A DNA stretch of 52,140 nt from Corallococcus sp. CA053C. Its GTDB lineage: Bacteria; Myxococcota; Myxococcia; Myxococcales; Myxococcaceae. The DNA lies in assembly GCF_003611675.1 (NCBI RefSeq), contig NZ_RAWA01000022.1:1-52140 (forward strand). The letters run 5' to 3'. A program made the translations under genes and the position numbers. This document shows, piece after piece, positions 34,878 through 44,368 of this stretch (within the stretch, counting starts at the first letter, position 1; every line of letters starts with the position of its first letter). Under the pieces are notes generated by a model, which saw only the letters and a program-made list of their open reading frames with translations, was not told the DNA's origin and searched no databases.

Positions 34878-35258
34878 TCAATGCCGGGCGCGGTAGCGGT
34901 CCACGGCGGCCAGGAGCACCTCCGTGCGCACCGGCTTGCCCAGGAGCCCCACCGTCCCGGGCAGGGGCGCCTGGAGGTCCGGGTCCGCCGTCAGCGCCAG
35001 CACCGGCAGCCGGGGCCCGGACTCCAGCCCCTTCAGGCGCGACAGGAAGGCCTGGTCCTCCGGGTTGCGCAGCATCAGGCTCAGCAGCACGAGTGCGGGA
35101 CGCCGGGGCAGCCGCGTCAGCACGTCCAGGGCCTGCATGGCGGTGGCCACCGACAGCACCGTGTAGCCCTCCAACACCAGGAGGGCCACCAGCGCCTCAC
35201 GCAGGTCGTCGTAGCCTTCCACGACGAGCAACGTCGACCGATGGTCCAGGGCGTCCAC
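34878..35258 (-). CDS. Degenerate (phosphorylation-site-lacking) receiver-domain protein
   Basis: 126 residues with a CheY-like fold: LLVVEGYDDLREALVALLVL (strand 1 and helix 1), ALVLLSLMLRNPEDQ (strand 3), LPVLALTADPD (strand 4) and GLLGKPVRTEVLLAAVD (strand 5, helix 5). The phospho-acceptor Asp is replaced by Ser60 and the acidic pair by E14 alone, while the Thr and Lys switch residues remain. It is probably phosphorylation-independent and may bind a partner. The GTG start at 35258 has weak support. It has no linked kinase. Confidence 0.75.
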   Translation of the reverse strand: MDALDHRSTLLVVEGYDDLREALVALLVLEGYTVLSVATAMQALDVLTRLPRRPALVLLSLMLRNPEDQAFLSRLKGLESGPRLPVLALTADPDLQAPLPGTVGLLGKPVRTEVLLAAVDRYRARH

Positions 35259-35345
35259 CGCTGAACCTTATACCTCCGGGCCCCCCGGGTGCACGCCGGG
35301 GGCCCGACGGGTGGGCAGGAGAGGAGGCTGGCAGACACTCCGGCG

Positions 35346-36728
35346 CTAGTGTGCCAGCACCGGCGGCGCCTCCAGCGGCGTCACCAGCGACTGGCGCTCC
35401 CACGCCCGGCTGCGCCAGCGCAGCCACATGGCCAGGCCGCGCGTCCACTCGTCCGCGGCCACCGCGAGCCACACGCCGGCCAGCCCCAATTGCAGGTGGA
35501 AGACGAGGAAGTAGCCCAGGGGCACGCTCATGCAGACCATGGAGAGCACCCCCATGTAGACGGGGAAGGTGGCGTCGCCCGCGGCGCGCAGCGCGTTCAC
35601 CAGCACCAGGTTGAACGAGCGCCCCGTCTCCAGGACGAGGCTCAGCACCAGCACTTGCGACGTCATTCGCAGGATGTCCCCGTCGTGCGTGAAGAGGTGG
35701 ATGAGCGGCTCGCGGAAGAGGATGGCCGTCAGGTCCACGCCCACGGTGATGGCCACGCTCCACTTGAGGCTCGTCAGCACGCGCGCGTACGCGTCCGCGG
35801 AGCGGTTCGCGCCCACCAGCCGCCCGACGATGATGGACGTGCCCATCCCGATGGCGAGGCTGCACAGGAACACGTACTGCGACATCGCGTTGGCGTACTG
35901 CCGCGACGCGAGCGCCGCCGGGCCCAGGAACGTCACGTAGTACAGGAACACGGTCTGGCACCCGTGGTACGTCAGCTGCTCCACCGCCGACGGCACGCCC
36001 ACTCGCAATATCTTCCGCACGTACTCGCGCGTCAGCGCCACGAAGTCGCGGCGGGCCATGCGCACGTCCATCACGCGGTAGAGCAGCCACCCGAAGACGC
36101 CCAGCGCGAGCGCGCGGCTCAGCACCGTGGACATCGCCGCGCCCGCCACACCCTGTCCCGGCACGCCGAGGTGCCCGAAGATGAGCACCCAATTGCCCAG
36201 CACGTGCACCACGTTCATGCCCATGGCCACGAACATGGACTGCCGCGTGAAGCCGTACGTGCGGATGAGGCTGGAGAAGACGTTGATGAGCGCCTGCAGG
36301 AAGAGGAACCCGCCCGCGATGTGCCAGTAGGTGCGCGCGTACGACAGCGTCTGCGCCTCCAGGTTCATCCGCCCGAGGATGGTGTCGCCCGACAAGAGCA
36401 GCCCGGCGCTCACCGTCAGCCCCAGCAGGAAGTTCATCGTGATGGCCTGCGCCGCGATGCGCGACGCCTCCGCGCCCCGCTTCGCGCCCAGGTACTGGGA
36501 CACGACGATGGACGCGCCGTGGCTCACCACCTCCATGATGAGGATGCAGATGAAGACGTACTGGTTGACGACGCCCACCGCGGACACGGCGGCGTCGGAC
36601 ACACCGCTGAGCATCAGCGTGTCCGCCGTGCCCATCAGCATGAAGAGGAAGATCTCGAAGAAGATGGGCCAGGTGAGCCGGAACAGGCCGGGCTCCTGAC
36701 GGGAGTTCGCGACGACTTCAGTGTTCAT
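35346..36728 (-). CDS. MATE-family efflux transporter
   Basis: 460 residues with 12 predicted membrane helices in the MATE arrangement of two six-helix bundles. Segments include LTWPIFFEIFLFMLMGTADTLMLS, VGVVNQYVFICILIMEVVSHGASIVVSQYLGA and, in the second half, LRVGVPSAVEQLTYHGCQTVFLYYVTFLG and NALRAAGDATFPVYMGVLSMV. It would export cationic or drug-like compounds with Na+ or H+. ATG 36728 removes 14 extra N-terminal residues of an upstream frame. No regulator is linked. It could provide export or resistance for a metabolite; nothing shows which. Confidence 0.9.
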   Translation of the reverse strand: MNTEVVANSRQEPGLFRLTWPIFFEIFLFMLMGTADTLMLSGVSDAAVSAVGVVNQYVFICILIMEVVSHGASIVVSQYLGAKRGAEASRIAAQAITMNFLLGLTVSAGLLLSGDTILGRMNLEAQTLSYARTYWHIAGGFLFLQALINVFSSLIRTYGFTRQSMFVAMGMNVVHVLGNWVLIFGHLGVPGQGVAGAAMSTVLSRALALGVFGWLLYRVMDVRMARRDFVALTREYVRKILRVGVPSAVEQLTYHGCQTVFLYYVTFLGPAALASRQYANAMSQYVFLCSLAIGMGTSIIVGRLVGANRSADAYARVLTSLKWSVAITVGVDLTAILFREPLIHLFTHDGDILRMTSQVLVLSLVLETGRSFNLVLVNALRAAGDATFPVYMGVLSMVCMSVPLGYFLVFHLQLGLAGVWLAVAADEWTRGLAMWLRWRSRAWERQSLVTPLEAPPVLAH

Positions 36729-36836
36729 GGAGGCGGGGCCCACTGTGCGCGAGCGCCCCCCTGTTTTCAACCAGCCGGGCAGGCGCCGGAAGGTGCACTC
36801 CGGCGCCCGGTTGGAGGTGCAAACACCCGGCTGCGT

Positions 36837-37193
36837 CTACGAGGAGGTGAGCCGGTTGACGGAGCTCACCAGGTCCCGCAGGGAGAAGGGCTTCTTGAGG
36901 AAGCCGGCCCAGCCCTGCTCCTCGGCCTTCGCCCTGGGCGGCTGGATGGCGCTCATCACGAGGATGGGGAAGGAGTGCTTCCCGTCCTTGTGGATGGCGT
37001 CGATGGTCTCGTAGCCATTCATCACCGGCATCATCACGTCGATGATGGCCAGGGAGGGCTCCACCTCCTTCAGCTTCTCCAGGGCCTCGCGGCCGTTGCC
37101 ACAGATGACGACCCGGAACTGCTCCTCTTCCAGGATGGCCTGGACGGCCTCCGCGATGTCGAGTTCGTCGTCCACGACGAGCACGGTCTTCAT
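36837..37193 (-). CDS. CheY-like response regulator of the KaiC operon
   Basis: A 118-residue single receiver domain: VLVVDDELDIAEAVQAIL (strand 1), the phospho-acceptor Asp52 in IIDVMMPVMNG, ILVMSA and FLKKPFSLRDLV with the conserved Lys. There is no output domain, so it works by protein interaction. The ATG overlaps the stop of the KaiC-like gene (ATGA), and the hybrid kinase lies upstream in the same operon, so it is the probable phospho-output of that system. Confidence 0.88.
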   Translation of the reverse strand: MKTVLVVDDELDIAEAVQAILEEEQFRVVICGNGREALEKLKEVEPSLAIIDVMMPVMNGYETIDAIHKDGKHSFPILVMSAIQPPRAKAEEQGWAGFLKKPFSLRDLVSSVNRLTSS

Positions 37194-38812
37194 GCGCGAC
37201 TCCGGCGGGAGGTGCCTGCCGGGGACTTCTTCACCCCCTTGGCGGCCTTCTTCTTCGCGCCTCCCCGCGTGCCCAGCGGCGCCTTGACGGCGCTCTTGCG
37301 CGGGCTCCTCGCCGGAGGCACCGACGTCATGCGCGCGTGACCGGTGAGGATGCTCTCCGCGCTCTCGAAGGTGTCCGCGACGGTGATGCCGTCCTCGGAG
37401 ATGGAGAACTCGCGGATGCCGCTGTCGTAGGCGCTCTCGCGCATCTTCATGATGGAGAGCAGCCGGTAGAGCTGCGAGCGCAGCTCCACGTAGCGCACGA
37501 GGATGACGTTCTCCACGGTGGCCGCGGCCTCCGGCTGGGGCATCTCCACGCCGGGGCTGAACAGGGGCGTCTCGTCCGAATACAGCGTGGTGACGTCCAT
37601 CATCCGGAGCTGATGGGTGAGCGCGGAGAAGAAGCGGCCCATGCGGTCCGGGTACACGGCCGCGGAGCGGAAGCCCGCCACGCCGTCGATGAACAGCCGC
37701 AGCCGGGACACCTTGCGCTCCGCGATGCGCTCCAGGAGCCGCTCGGCGAGCGAGTCCAGGTTGTGCTCCAGGGGCGGCTGCCACTGGATTTCAATCAGCC
37801 CCTCGTCCACGTACTTCTTGAAGTCCTTCATGCCCGTGCCCAGGGCCTTCTCGATGAGGCGGGGGGGCGTTTCGTAGAAGCCGAAGTAGACCCCCGGCTG
37901 GCCCGCGCGCGCGCCTTCCAGGAGGAAGCGCAGGCCCAGCAGCGTCTTGCCGGTGCCGGGCGCGCCCAACAGCAGCGTGGTGGAGCCGGACAGCAGGCCC
38001 CCCTTCATCGCGTCATCCAGGCGGGGGATGCCAAAGGGCATGCGGATGCGGTCCTCGCGTCCCGCCGCGGCGGGGTGCGCGAACTGCACCTCCGTGCGCG
38101 GGTGGATGACGATGCCCTGGTCGGAGATCTCCACCTCGTGGCGACCCAGCAGCGACGGCCCGCCCCGGAACTTCACGGCGATGAGCTCGCGCACCGCGCG
38201 CGGCCCGTGCAGCCACAGGGACAGTTCGAAGATGCCGTCCACCGCGGTGTTCTCCGGGTGGATCTCCCCCGCGTGGTGCGGCGCCAGCAGCAGCGAGGTG
38301 CAGCCCAGGATGCTGCAGAAGGTCTGCAGGTCCTGGAGGAAGCGCTTGAAGGTCAGGTCCGAGCGGGCGAACTCCTTCGCCGCATCCATGCCGTCGATGA
38401 TGAGCAGCGTGGTGCCGTGCTGCTGGGCGTTCTTGCGCACCAGATCCAGCAGTCCCCGGAGGCCCTCCTTCTCCAGCTCGCGGTACGCGCTGAGGTATTG
38501 CAGCCGCTCCGGGATGACGCTGGCGTCGAAGAACGTCATCTGCGACAGGTTCTCCAGCATGCGCCCGTGCGACTCGGTCAGCAGCGTCACGTAGAGGGCC
38601 TTGCCCCCGGTGCGCACGTGCTCGAAGGCGATCTGGTTGGCGAAGACCGTCTTGCCGGATCCCGGCGGCCCGATGATGGCGTAGGACGAGCCCTGGATGA
38701 GGCCGCCCTTGGTGATGAAGTCCAGCCGGGGCACATTGGTGACGAGCCGCTTCGTGGGCCTCCGGCCCTCCGCGGCTGTGGCACTGCCGTCACCGTCTCC
38801 TGTGTTCGACAC
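37190..38812 (-). CDS. KaiC-like double-RecA ATPase
   Basis: 540 residues. Two tandem RecA-like domains: Walker A GPPGSGKT at 48-55 with a Walker B-like LLIIDGMD (about 137-143), and Walker A GAPGTGKT at 283-290. The C-terminal tail is very basic (Ser/Arg/Lys, about 500-540). The double-domain arrangement is that of circadian-clock KaiC, but such proteins in non-photosynthetic bacteria are signalling ATPases without a proven clock. The TTG at 38836 that opens the frame is less likely than the GTG at 38812, which has AAGGAG at perfect distance. Operon: hybrid kinase, 20-nt gap, this gene, then an overlapping receiver. No kaiA or kaiB homologue is visible nearby. Confidence 0.88.
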   Translation of the reverse strand: MSNTGDGDGSATAAEGRRPTKRLVTNVPRLDFITKGGLIQGSSYAIIGPPGSGKTVFANQIAFEHVRTGGKALYVTLLTESHGRMLENLSQMTFFDASVIPERLQYLSAYRELEKEGLRGLLDLVRKNAQQHGTTLLIIDGMDAAKEFARSDLTFKRFLQDLQTFCSILGCTSLLLAPHHAGEIHPENTAVDGIFELSLWLHGPRAVRELIAVKFRGGPSLLGRHEVEISDQGIVIHPRTEVQFAHPAAAGREDRIRMPFGIPRLDDAMKGGLLSGSTTLLLGAPGTGKTLLGLRFLLEGARAGQPGVYFGFYETPPRLIEKALGTGMKDFKKYVDEGLIEIQWQPPLEHNLDSLAERLLERIAERKVSRLRLFIDGVAGFRSAAVYPDRMGRFFSALTHQLRMMDVTTLYSDETPLFSPGVEMPQPEAAATVENVILVRYVELRSQLYRLLSIMKMRESAYDSGIREFSISEDGITVADTFESAESILTGHARMTSVPPARSPRKSAVKAPLGTRGGAKKKAAKGVKKSPAGTSRRSRA

Positions 38813-38832
38813 GAATTGCTCTCCTTGGATGT

Positions 38833-40017
38833 TCAATAACGTCGGGTGAGGTGCAGGGGCAGCCGCAGTTCGAAGGTCGCGCCCTCGCCCAGGGCGCTCT
38901 TCACGGTGAGGGCGCCTTCGTGCGCGGTGGCGATCTCCAGGGCCAGGAAGAGGCCCAGGCCCAGCCCGTCGAAGCGGTCGCCGGTCGTCACCCGCTCGAA
39001 GCGGCGGAAGACGCGCGCCTGGTCCTCCGGCGCGATGCCCACGCCCTCGTCCCGCACCGTCAGCACCGCCTGGTCGCCGTGCGTCTCCAGGCGCGCGTGC
39101 GCGGGACGGCCCTCGCCGAACTTGATGGCGTTCGTCAGCAGGTGCCCCACGGCCTGCTCCAGCCGCAGCGGGTCTCCGAAGAGGAGCACGGGCTCCGGGG
39201 GCACCGTGGCCTCCAGGTCCACCCGCGCGCTGCGGGCCTGGGACTGGAGCCGCTCCACCTGTTCGAGCACGAGCCGGGACAGGTCCACGGTCTCCATGGT
39301 CAACTCCATGCCCCGGGTGGACAGGCGCGACACGTCCAGCAGGCTGTCCACCAGGTTCTGCAGGCGCGTGAGCTGGCGCACCGCGGGGGTGAGCCGCTTC
39401 TCCACGGGGCCGGTGGACACGGGGCCGTCCGCGTCGTTCACGACGAGCTGCACGGCGCGCTCCAGGTTGAGCCGCAGCACCGTCATGGGCGTCTTGAGCT
39501 CATGCGCCGCGATGCTGAGGAAGCGGTCGCGCGCGCGCACCGCGTCCCGGGCGCGGGTCTGCAGGCGCAAGAGCGCTTCGATGTTGGCCAGCAGCTCGTC
39601 CTCCGCCAGGGGCCGGGTCCAGTACGCATCCGCGCCCTGCGCGAGCCCCTTCACGCGGTCCTCGCGCCTCACGGACACGGATGACAGGTGCGCGATGAGC
39701 AGGTCGCGCGTGGCCTCGTCGGCGCGCAGGCGGCGGCAGACCTCGTAGCCGTCCACGTCCGGCATGTGCACGTCCAGCAGCACCAGGTCCGGCATCCCCT
39801 GCGCGAGCGTCAGCGCCTCCTGGCCGCAGGTGGCCTCGATGACGTGGTAGCCGCCCTGCCGCAGCGTGAGGCTGAGCAGGTACAGCGTCGCCGGGTCGTC
39901 GTTGACGTTGAGGACCGTGGTCCTCGAACGGGTGTTCGCATCTGACGGGAGGTCGGAGGTTTTCACGTGCCTGGGTGCCCGGGACAAAGTGGGTGCCCGC
40001 GCGGCGGATGGAACCAT
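38833..40017 (-). CDS. Hybrid response regulator-histidine kinase of the KaiC operon
   Basis: 394 residues, cytoplasmic. A receiver domain (33-150) with Asp82 in LLDVHMPDVDG is followed by HisKA (His172 in FLSIAAHELKTPMTVLRLNL) and a HATPase domain (about 275-392; LTNAIKFGEG, DEGVGIAPEDQ, GLGLGLFLALEIATAHEG). The receiver has Arg in place of the conserved Lys (AYWTRPLAED), which could alter phosphorylation. ATG 40017 has GAAGGTGG immediately upstream; a GTG at 39966 is possible. It probably acts with the KaiC-like ATPase and the CheY-like protein that follow. No sensor domain other than the receiver is visible. Confidence 0.9.
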   Translation of the reverse strand: MVPSAARAPTLSRAPRHVKTSDLPSDANTRSRTTVLNVNDDPATLYLLSLTLRQGGYHVIEATCGQEALTLAQGMPDLVLLDVHMPDVDGYEVCRRLRADEATRDLLIAHLSSVSVRREDRVKGLAQGADAYWTRPLAEDELLANIEALLRLQTRARDAVRARDRFLSIAAHELKTPMTVLRLNLERAVQLVVNDADGPVSTGPVEKRLTPAVRQLTRLQNLVDSLLDVSRLSTRGMELTMETVDLSRLVLEQVERLQSQARSARVDLEATVPPEPVLLFGDPLRLEQAVGHLLTNAIKFGEGRPAHARLETHGDQAVLTVRDEGVGIAPEDQARVFRRFERVTTGDRFDGLGLGLFLALEIATAHEGALTVKSALGEGATFELRLPLHLTRRY

Positions 40018-40102
40018 CCACCTTCAAAAAGTCCGCAACCCGTGTGCACGGCCGCCCGGGGGGTGTTGGGCTCTGGACGGAGCGCCTGTCCGCTGCCCGG
40101 CT

Positions 40103-42016
40103 TCAGGGCATGGCTTCCAGGCGGAACTGCTGGCAGTCGTTGTTGGCCCAGACCCACTGCTGGACGACGGCGCCGTCGCCGGTGTTCCAGCAGTTGGCCA
40201 CGTCCAGCACCTTGCCGCTGTGGCGGGCCTCGAAGCGGGAGTAGCCCGCGGACGTCGCCACCGGCTTGAACTGCTGGTTGGCACCGCCCGACCAGGACCA
40301 CTCCTGCACGCGCGCGCCGTCCGCCGCGCTCACGTCCGTCACGTCCATCACCTTGCCGCTGTAGCGCGACACCAGCCGCGAGTAGCCACTGTCGGTGGCG
40401 ACGAGCGACCACTGCTGGCTTGCGCCCGTGTGGCACGTCCACTGGTGCAGCCCGGTGCCGTCCGCCGCGGACGGGCCGACGAGGTCCAGGCACTTGCCGG
40501 TGGCCTTGTTCACCAGCCGGTACCACGGGCCCTGCGTGCCGCCCGTCCCGCCCCACTGGAAGGACGCCACCGAGCGCGGCGGCAGGCTGTACTCGAACGC
40601 CTGCCCGGCCCAGCGGACCTTGAAGCTGAGGGTGGCGCCGTCATTGGAGTTGAGCGCGACGAGCGCGTGCGAGCCGTCCGGGTTGCGGAAGGCGAGCGTC
40701 TCGATGTTGTTGTTGCCCAGCGACGTGGCGTCCACGCGCACCGCGCCCGGCCGCACCACCTTCGCCAGGTGCGCCCACGCGTAGTACTCCTCGTTGCGCG
40801 TGTAGCTGCCGTTGCCGTTGTCCACGGTGAGCATGCCCCGGCAGTCCGCGCAGCCGCCCACGCGCGGCCCGTGGTTCGGATCCAACGCGATGTTCCAGTA
40901 CAGCGACGTGCGCGCCCAGTGGCGCAGCGGCCCGAAGAGGTTGTTCTGGAGCGCCCACTCCAGATTCGCGGCGGCGTTCGTCGCCCAGAACCCGCCGGTG
41001 CACTCGGTGAAGTGCACCTCCTTGTTGGGGTACGCGTTCCGGAAGGCGGACTGCACGGTGTAGCTGCCCTCGGGGCTCTCGTAGCAGTGGTAGGACGCGC
41101 CCGCGACCGCCGACTGCGCCTGGCCGCCGTTGTAGGCCATCACCTCATGCGGGAAGCCCGCGGGGCCCGTGCCGTCGTGCCAGTTGTGGTCCCACGCGTG
41201 CAACTTCACGCTGGCGAAGCCCGCGGCGTTGAGCGCGGGGCGCAGGTGCTGCGCCGCGAAGACGGACTGGTCGTTGGACTCCATCTGCATCGTCGGGTAG
41301 CTGCCGTTGGCGTTGTGCGGCTCGTTCTGCATGCTCAGCGCGTGGATGGGCACGCCGTTCGCGTTGTACGCCTGCACGAAGCGCACGAAGTAGTTCGCGT
41401 AGGTGCCGTACAGGTCATTGCGCAGGTAGCCGCCGCCGGAGAGCGAGTTGTTGAACTTCATCCACGCGGGCGCGCTCCACGGCACCGCGAACACCTTCAC
41501 CTCCGGGTTGATGGCGCGCGCCTGCTGGAGCACCGGCAGGATGTACGCCGTGTCGTGGCCCACGGAGAAGTCGTTCAGGTCGCAGCAGGTGTCGTCGTAG
41601 GTGTAGCTGTTGCGCGAGAAGTCCGACGCGCCCATGGGCAGGCGGATGACGCTGTAGCCCGCGCCCGCGCCCACGCTGAACAAGTCGTTGAGGATGGCCG
41701 TGCGCTGGGGCGAGTTGTAGATGAGCCACGCGGACGCATCCGTCATCGCGCCGCCGAACCCGTCCAGCGTCTGGTACGTCACGCCGTCGTTCACGTCGAT
41801 GGCCGTCGCCGAGCCGCTCTCCGGGCCGAACGCCTTGTTCGCTTCGGCATTGAGCTTCTTCGCGAGCGTGCTGCCCGACGTCGTCGTCAGCCACACCCGC
41901 ACGGACTCGTTCGCCGCGAGCGCGGCGGGGGGCGCGAGCGCGGAGGCCGCCAGCAACAGGCCCGTCAGGTGGGTGGGGACTCGGGACCGGAACGAACGGA
42001 GCGACACGAAGGACAT
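40103..42016 (-). CDS. Secreted GH30-family glycosidase with ricin-type lectin domain
   Basis: 637 residues with a signal peptide (VPTHLTGLLLAASALAPPAALA). The catalytic domain (about 37-490) has GFGGAMTDASAW at the barrel start, the acid/base Glu232 in SMQNEPH and the probable nucleophile Glu338 in EVHFTECTGGFW. This is the GH30 family, which includes glucosylceramidases, beta-1,6-glucanases and xylanases. The C-terminus (about 505-637) is a ricin-like beta-trefoil (QxW repeats, e.g. ASQQWSL, ANQQFKP, DCQQFRL), so it binds sugar polymers. It likely degrades prey or plant polysaccharides. The open frame to 42058 only adds 14 residues before the signal; the ATG at 42016 has GGAG upstream. Confidence 0.9.
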   Translation of the reverse strand: MSFVSLRSFRSRVPTHLTGLLLAASALAPPAALAANESVRVWLTTTSGSTLAKKLNAEANKAFGPESGSATAIDVNDGVTYQTLDGFGGAMTDASAWLIYNSPQRTAILNDLFSVGAGAGYSVIRLPMGASDFSRNSYTYDDTCCDLNDFSVGHDTAYILPVLQQARAINPEVKVFAVPWSAPAWMKFNNSLSGGGYLRNDLYGTYANYFVRFVQAYNANGVPIHALSMQNEPHNANGSYPTMQMESNDQSVFAAQHLRPALNAAGFASVKLHAWDHNWHDGTGPAGFPHEVMAYNGGQAQSAVAGASYHCYESPEGSYTVQSAFRNAYPNKEVHFTECTGGFWATNAAANLEWALQNNLFGPLRHWARTSLYWNIALDPNHGPRVGGCADCRGMLTVDNGNGSYTRNEEYYAWAHLAKVVRPGAVRVDATSLGNNNIETLAFRNPDGSHALVALNSNDGATLSFKVRWAGQAFEYSLPPRSVASFQWGGTGGTQGPWYRLVNKATGKCLDLVGPSAADGTGLHQWTCHTGASQQWSLVATDSGYSRLVSRYSGKVMDVTDVSAADGARVQEWSWSGGANQQFKPVATSAGYSRFEARHSGKVLDVANCWNTGDGAVVQQWVWANNDCQQFRLEAMP

Positions 42017-42067
42017 GCGGGACTCCAACGACGAGGGGAGGCCGCGCAACCTATTCAAGCTGTTCTG

Positions 42068-44302
42068 CTATGTCTCGCTTGTCGTGGAAGACTGGGATGC
42101 GGCCGGAGCGGGTGCCGCGGCCTCCAGCCGGCGGGTGGCGGCGCCGTGGAGAACGGAGGCCTGGCGCGCGAGCCGCTCCAGCTGGGACTGGAGCAGGGGG
42201 GCCTCGGTGCCCAGGGCGAGCCCGGCCGTGTCCGGCGTCGGTACGTTCCAGCCGATCAGCGCGTCGAAGGTGGGCAGGGGGCGTGGGCGGCGGCCATGGA
42301 GGACGGCCTCCGCCAGGTCCTCCATCGCGCCGTCCATGGCGCGGCTGAAGCGGGCCAGGGCCTCCTGCACCGCGGGCGTGGAGGGCACGGAGCGCCGCGA
42401 CGCGAGCAGGGTGCAGACGGCGGCGAAGCGGCGCGTGAACGCGAGCAGCGTCATCAGCGGCTCCAGGGCCTTGGTGCTCCAGCGCGGCTCGTTGAGCAGG
42501 CGCTGGAAGGACGTCTCCGCGTTGATGGTGGCGAGCCCCAGCTTGCGGCGCGCCTCCGCGAGCGCCACCGGCGCGGGCGCCTCACCCCGCTGCCACGCGG
42601 ACGCCAGCACGTCGAAGAACTCCCGGTCCGCGCGCAGGGCCTCCGCCATCTGCGACGGAAAGCGCTCCTCCTCCGAGCGCTGCCACAGGAAGAACGTGCC
42701 CGCGAGCGCGAGCGCCCCGCCGATGAGCGTGTTGACGATGCGCACCGGCGCGAGCGTCCAGTCCCCGCTGCCCACCTCCGCGAGCAGCACGAAGGTGAGC
42801 GTGGCGAAGACGGTGAACAGCCCGTAGTTGAGCGGGATGAGGCTCACGCACAGGGCCGCGGAGCAGAACAGGAGCCCCATCATCGCGCGCGGATCCTGGA
42901 GCCACGACGCCACGGCGATGGCGAGGATGCCGCCCACCACGGTGCCCAGCACGCGCTGCAGCGCCTTGAGGACGGTGGGCCCGGTGTAGGGCTGCATCAC
43001 GGTCAGCACGGTGATGGTGACCCAGTAGCTGTGGTTCGGCCGGAAGATGCTGGAGATCCACACCGCCGCCGTGGTGGTGAGGCCCACGCGCAGGGCGTGC
43101 CGCAGCACCTCCGACTCCAGCGTGAGGTGCGCGCGCACGGGCTCCCAGAGGGACGGGTTCGGCTCCTCCGCCAGCTCGCGGGTGGGCGGCAGCATGCCCG
43201 GCTCCACGGGGCCGGGCAGGCGGCACGCGGTGTCCAGCGCCACGTCCGCGCGCTCGCGCAGCTCCGTCACCAGCCGCGCCACGTCCCGCAGGCGCGCCCG
43301 CTCCAGCCGCGTCAGCAGGCCCCGCGCGTCCAGGTCCGTGAGCGCGTCGCTCAGCGCCCGGCCGTCCCACTCCGGCTGGGGCCTGCGGCTGCGGCCTTCC
43401 TGCTGCGTGAGCCGCACCAGGTCGCGCGCCGTGTGCGCGCAGTCCAGGAGGGCCACCGCCGCCGCCGCGCGCGGATCTCCCGCGGGTCCGCTTACCGGGG
43501 GGCCCAGGCTCTCCAGGTCTTCCGCCAGGGCGATGAGCCCCATGAACATCGCGTCCGCGGCCTCCAGCAACACCAGCAGTCGCTCACCGCGCCCGCGCTC
43601 CACACGGCCCTGGCGCGTGGCGGTGAGCGTGGTGCGCGCCACCTCCAGCGTCTCGCGGATGCGCCCGTGCTGCTCCTGGATGAGCGCCTGCCACGCGTCC
43701 TCGCGCGCGCCCTGGCACATGCGCGACAGCGCCTCCGCGTAGTCGGCCACCGCGTCGAAGCACTCCGCCACCGCCTTGCGCGCGGGCCGGTAGGGCCGGA
43801 TGGGCCAGAGCACGAGCGACAGCACCATCGCCCACGCCGCGCCGGCCAGCAGCGTCGCGCCCGACAGCAGCGCGGCCCCGGGCCCCTCCACGGGCAGCGC
43901 CACGGCGATGACGAAGGTGGTGGCGGCGATGTTGCCCATGATGTTCGCCGCGGCGCCGTACACGCCCGCGAAGCTCCACGCCGTCACCCACACGAGCGTG
44001 AGCGGGATGGACAGCGCGGGGTGCATCCCCACGAGCCCGCCCATCACCGCGGCCACCGCCGCCGCCAGCGCCGTGCCGCCCATGGCCCGCGCCCGCGCGT
44101 GGTAGGAGCCGCCCTTGTCGACGAAGGACGTGTTGAAGCCACCCACGGCGAGCCACAGGCCTCCGGGCAGGTGCAGCGCGGTGCCCACGGCCATGGGCAC
44201 GAAGGTGGCGAGCGCGGCGCGCAGGCCCGCCTTCACCGCGGGCCGCACGGGCGCGAAGCGGGCCACGGCCTTGGCATGCTCCAGGAGCTGACGGTGAATC
44301 AC
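42068..44302 (-). CDS. FUSC-family inner-membrane transporter
   Basis: 744 residues with two membrane blocks. The first (about 20-165) has GGLWLAVGGFNTSFVDKGGSYHARARAMGG, the second (about 415-560) has VTITVLTVMQPYTGPTVLKALQRVLGTVVGG, the FUSC repeat signature. Large cytoplasmic helical parts lie between and after. Relatives (YccS, AaeB) export aromatic acids or similar compounds. GTG at 44302 has GGGAG close by; the open frame to 44338 lacks such a site. It is followed by no gene in the same direction and preceded by the ATP-grasp gene (66-nt gap), so it may be in one operon with it. Confidence 0.85.
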   Translation of the reverse strand: MIHRQLLEHAKAVARFAPVRPAVKAGLRAALATFVPMAVGTALHLPGGLWLAVGGFNTSFVDKGGSYHARARAMGGTALAAAVAAVMGGLVGMHPALSIPLTLVWVTAWSFAGVYGAAANIMGNIAATTFVIAVALPVEGPGAALLSGATLLAGAAWAMVLSLVLWPIRPYRPARKAVAECFDAVADYAEALSRMCQGAREDAWQALIQEQHGRIRETLEVARTTLTATRQGRVERGRGERLLVLLEAADAMFMGLIALAEDLESLGPPVSGPAGDPRAAAAVALLDCAHTARDLVRLTQQEGRSRRPQPEWDGRALSDALTDLDARGLLTRLERARLRDVARLVTELRERADVALDTACRLPGPVEPGMLPPTRELAEEPNPSLWEPVRAHLTLESEVLRHALRVGLTTTAAVWISSIFRPNHSYWVTITVLTVMQPYTGPTVLKALQRVLGTVVGGILAIAVASWLQDPRAMMGLLFCSAALCVSLIPLNYGLFTVFATLTFVLLAEVGSGDWTLAPVRIVNTLIGGALALAGTFFLWQRSEEERFPSQMAEALRADREFFDVLASAWQRGEAPAPVALAEARRKLGLATINAETSFQRLLNEPRWSTKALEPLMTLLAFTRRFAAVCTLLASRRSVPSTPAVQEALARFSRAMDGAMEDLAEAVLHGRRPRPLPTFDALIGWNVPTPDTAGLALGTEAPLLQSQLERLARQASVLHGAATRRLEAAAPAPAASQSSTTSET

Positions 44303-44368
44303 CCGTCTCCCATAGAGCACCGGCACCAGTCGGGCCACCGGAATCCGGGCCAGGGGCGCGGGGGACGT

